Shown here: positions 61,477-64,000 of the stretch, one piece after another | How positions within the stretch are numbered: the first letter of the stretch is position 1 | How the letters are laid out: each line of letters opens with the position of its first letter | Source of the DNA: Bifidobacterium sp. WK041_4_12 | GTDB taxonomy: Bacteria; Actinomycetota; Actinomycetes; Actinomycetales; Bifidobacteriaceae | DNA: 64,000 nt | Reading direction: 5' to 3' | NCBI RefSeq assembly: GCF_041080795.1 | Contig: NZ_CP129674.1 | Span: 1,612,001-1,676,000 of the forward strand | The notes under the pieces: model-generated | Told to the model about the DNA's origin: nothing | The model's database searches: none | The model's input: the letters and a program-made list of their open reading frames with translations, nothing else | Made by a program: the position numbers and the translations under genes

Positions 61477-63348
61477 TCACTCCTCAGCGGTGAGAGTAAG
61501 GGGCGTCTGCACCAATTCAGCTTCCGCCGCCACGGTGGACGAGGACTGAATGTAAGCAATCATCTCAAAGCTGTCCCCCGGATTGAGGATGACTTTCTTC
61601 AAGCCGACATGCAGACCGTTAAGCGCACTGGTTGAATCTATTTCCGAACCATCTGACATCAAGGTGCGCATAACGCTTCCAAACACCGGTGCACATACGA
61701 AAATGGCAGTATCAATCTGCCCGGGTTGCAAACCATTCTGCAGATCGCCCAACACATACGGTGGAGTTGACGCAATATCTTCTGATTTCATCAGATTCTT
61801 GAGACGAATACGCACCTTATACTCTTGAGAACCGTCCTCAGCCTGTGTCACATGCACTATGGAAACATCCCGCTTCAAATACCAGTCCATCTTCGACTGC
61901 GTCTGGTCCGAGAAGAATACACCTATCTGCGGTCGTTCCGCATCAGTCTCAAGGCTACCTGCGATGGTGGTGCCCTGTAGCAGTTGTTCCTCTGAATCAT
62001 GTGCACTCCACAGCAGGATATGCCCTCCTGAAATGGCTTCAGAGAATGCTTGGGTCAGATCGAATACACTTCCCGAATACTGCATGATCTTTTCAAAGCT
62101 ACGCACTGCAGCCTCGGAAAAGAACTCGTCCTGCTCGCTTACGGCCTTGTTCACATATGCATCGTGCAGAAGGGTTTGTTGCGTGTTCGCATCTGTCAGC
62201 TTGGTTCCGTCGCTCAACGCAACCTCGCCGACAATGCCGATAATTGATTGCAACGCAACTGGATCGATGGCCATGACGCCGTCAATCTGCTGTTGGAATC
62301 GTTGCTCCCACATTGCCTTCGCTATGGTTCCGGCTCTCGGAAAATCAGGCGTGAAATTCACATCCTGCCCCATCCGCCCCATTTTGTTGGTGAACAGAAA
62401 CTCTTCGTTCAATGTGATCGGCACCACGGGTTCATCCAGCCATGGCAGCTCACTCACCGAGACAAAAGGCTGGATCTTCAACGCACCTTGTTCGACCTGA
62501 ATCACACCCCATGAGCCGGGCATGCCTCCCCTCGCACGGAGCTCGGCATTCGTTTGCGACAGCACCAGATAATTCCGGGTACTTTGGCCATCGAGATCGA
62601 GCATTGGTGGTGCCAGCTGCGAAATCTGAGACAGCATAGCCAGTCCCTGCTCCACCGTTGAGAGCAAACTTGTGAACTGAGACAGAGCCGATTGCAACTC
62701 AGCGATTCTCACTGACGGCAGTGTCGCCACTGTGGAATTCGCCTGCACCAATCCATCATGAGCCTGGACGAGGTATGGCGATGCTTCCTGCAGCCCGGGC
62801 AGACTCACTTTGCCTTCCGAGAATGAGATGTCATCCAATGAGAAATGTTCGCACGCCTGTTCCAAAGGTGTGAACGAAGTCGTGGAGACTATCGAAAGCG
62901 CCTGGACCGTCAGTTGCACAGAGGTGATGTCATCCCTGAAATACGGCGTGTGCGCAGCAACATTCCACACGATCCCAGACGTCTCACGATGTGCGTTGTC
63001 AATATGGTCGGCAAGTGCACGCAAGCTTTCGTGCAACTCTTCGCTTTCACCACTGATCACATGGCCATAGAGCGTTCCAGACAACGCAACGGCATCCTTC
63101 AACTCACTCCTGACATGCATGGCACTCATCGCGAACACCACACCAAAAGCCAGAAGTGCCACGACACAACCAAGCCCAGAAAGACCGAGCACCCATGTGA
63201 ATGTTGAATGGTTCAATCTGGAACGACCGGGCGTTTTCCGCCTACGCTTCCTACCATGGTGGCTCTCAGAATACGGTTCCATGGCATCGTTGCCATTACA
63301 GGACAATGGATCCTTGCTTGAGGAATGCTCAGAGCTGTGCACCTTCAT
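61477..63348 (-). CDS. DUF4012 membrane protein
   Basis: A 623-aa protein with a basic N-terminus, one membrane helix at about 51-75, then a large extracellular region of the DUF4012 family: 'DLDGQSTRNYLVLSQTNAELRARGGMPGSWGVIQVEQG', 'PDFPRAGTIAKAMWEQ' and 'DGVMAIDPVALQSIIG' are its signature. DUF4012 proteins resemble LytR-CpsA-Psr architecture in topology and occur in EPS clusters of actinobacteria; their activity is not established. It diverges from another DUF4012 gene starting at 63483. Confidence 0.88.
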   Translation of the reverse strand: MKVHSSEHSSSKDPLSCNGNDAMEPYSESHHGRKRRRKTPGRSRLNHSTFTWVLGLSGLGCVVALLAFGVVFAMSAMHVRSELKDAVALSGTLYGHVISGESEELHESLRALADHIDNAHRETSGIVWNVAAHTPYFRDDITSVQLTVQALSIVSTTSFTPLEQACEHFSLDDISFSEGKVSLPGLQEASPYLVQAHDGLVQANSTVATLPSVRIAELQSALSQFTSLLSTVEQGLAMLSQISQLAPPMLDLDGQSTRNYLVLSQTNAELRARGGMPGSWGVIQVEQGALKIQPFVSVSELPWLDEPVVPITLNEEFLFTNKMGRMGQDVNFTPDFPRAGTIAKAMWEQRFQQQIDGVMAIDPVALQSIIGIVGEVALSDGTKLTDANTQQTLLHDAYVNKAVSEQDEFFSEAAVRSFEKIMQYSGSVFDLTQAFSEAISGGHILLWSAHDSEEQLLQGTTIAGSLETDAERPQIGVFFSDQTQSKMDWYLKRDVSIVHVTQAEDGSQEYKVRIRLKNLMKSEDIASTPPYVLGDLQNGLQPGQIDTAIFVCAPVFGSVMRTLMSDGSEIDSTSALNGLHVGLKKVILNPGDSFEMIAYIQSSSTVAAEAELVQTPLTLTAEE

Positions 63349-63482
63349 CAGTGTTCGCCTTATCTGTACGCGGTAAGCAACCTGTCATATACTTGCCGAG
63401 GGAAAGAATGAGGTATTCATACTCTACGAAATAGTAACAGCATGTATACTTTTATTCGGGAAATACGTCCATTGGGGGGACA

Positions 63483-64000
63483 ATGTCATTCGATGGCAAT
63501 GCTGTTTCAGATGAGTATGAGCATTATGAGCAGAGGAGCGTTCATCACAGCGGTGGATATTCCAACCCTCACCATCATAGGAACCTTGGGCATCATTCTC
63601 ACACTGCACGCAATGTCAGCCTGATTCTCGCCGCAATTGTGATCATCGTCATCGCGGTTGGTGCATGGCTGGGATTGAAGCTCTACAAGCAGGCTCAAGA
63701 GGTAAGTTCGGAGGAGTCACAGGCTCTGTCGCTTCTTTCAAACGTTCAAGATGTGAGCCAGCTCAATAATGCGAATGCGGTAAGTACAATCTTGCCCCAG
63801 CTTCAGGCTCATACGGCAAAGGCTGCGACCATTGCCAACGGCAGTCTTTGGAAGCTCGCCACCCACGTTCCGGTATATGGTGACGACATCACGACCGTTC
63901 AAGGGATGACCCAAAGTGTGAATTCCCTGTCAACCAAGGCACTCCCCCAACTGTCGAAAAGCTTGCAGACTTTGCTCGGCTCGCAGTTGAGCTCCGGTGA
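63483..64000 (+). CDS. Second DUF4012 membrane protein, partial
   Basis: ATG 63483 behind GGGGGG opens a frame that runs off the window (172 codons seen). The His/Tyr-rich N-terminus is followed by a membrane helix at about residues 45-66 and an extracellular part. That part includes 'NGSLWKLATHVPVYGDDITTV', which matches the corresponding part ('HTPYFRDDITSVQ') of the DUF4012 protein at 61477-63348. It is a paralogue transcribed in the opposite direction. Confidence 0.8.
   Translation, partial: MSFDGNAVSDEYEHYEQRSVHHSGGYSNPHHHRNLGHHSHTARNVSLILAAIVIIVIAVGAWLGLKLYKQAQEVSSEESQALSLLSNVQDVSQLNNANAVSTILPQLQAHTAKAATIANGSLWKLATHVPVYGDDITTVQGMTQSVNSLSTKALPQLSKSLQTLLGSQLSSG

Overview
This window looks like a chromosomal segment from a Bifidobacterium-like actinobacterium (Bifidobacteriaceae). 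The supporting signs are a DivIVA-repeat protein, PspC-type sensor kinase, the actinobacterial neighbourhood YlbL / DUF2342 / UvrD2-like helicase / phosphotransferase, DUF3052 and DUF3107 proteins, a type-2 (eukaryote-like) IleRS behind a T-box leader, and an exopolysaccharide (EPS) locus with DUF4012 proteins. The genus is an inference from gene content, not from an alignment.

Layout. 1-1437: 3'-truncated (by the window edge) DivIVA-repeat protein. 1765-1838: tRNA-Val(UAC). 1937-9980 is accessory: a HipB/HipS-like pair without a HipA/HipT kinase, a TetR-MFS-ABC-M23 operon behind a clear palindromic operator, a 54-aa ORF overlapping a GNAT gene, and an AbiEi antitoxin followed by a 22-codon stump of its AbiEii toxin. 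9980-16670: a PucR-controlled catabolic operon (nitrilase-type amidase, APC permease, GLYR-type reductase, GabT-type aminotransferase), read as uptake and fermentative disposal of an omega-amino acid or amide. 16924-18654: quinone-type D-lactate dehydrogenase. 18753-23254: PspC-type two-component system plus two membrane proteins. 24461-32413: polysaccharide operon (GT2-GtrA fusion, cellulose-synthase-like GT2 with PilZ, GT-C-like membrane protein) facing a membrane GGDEF-EAL protein, together a candidate c-di-GMP-controlled polymer system. 32727-40448: conserved actinobacterial housekeeping. 40560-46204: VKOR, DapF, patatin, SPFH, aldo/keto reductase, GNAT. 46387-49122: large surface protein (phytase-like plus PAP2 phosphatase) with an LASTG-type anchor. 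49450-57508: ileS with T-box, glutamate-cysteine ligase, xseB, xseA, Ppx/GppA. 57672-58610: amino-acid binding lipoprotein. 58878-64000: EPS priming glycosyltransferase, a small anchored surface protein, and two divergent DUF4012 proteins, the last cut by the window end.

Points that stand out: (i) the c-di-GMP/PilZ/GT block; (ii) a family of long intergenic palindromes (23277-23403, 39459-39559, 54541-54652), each lying 3' of genes; (iii) two toxin-antitoxin modules that both keep the antitoxin side but lack the toxin; (iv) a phosphotransferase whose catalytic residues are replaced; (v) repeated short tandem repeats (6-15 bp units) just upstream of genes; (vi) a T-box leader whose sequester helix would cover the ileS ribosome binding site.
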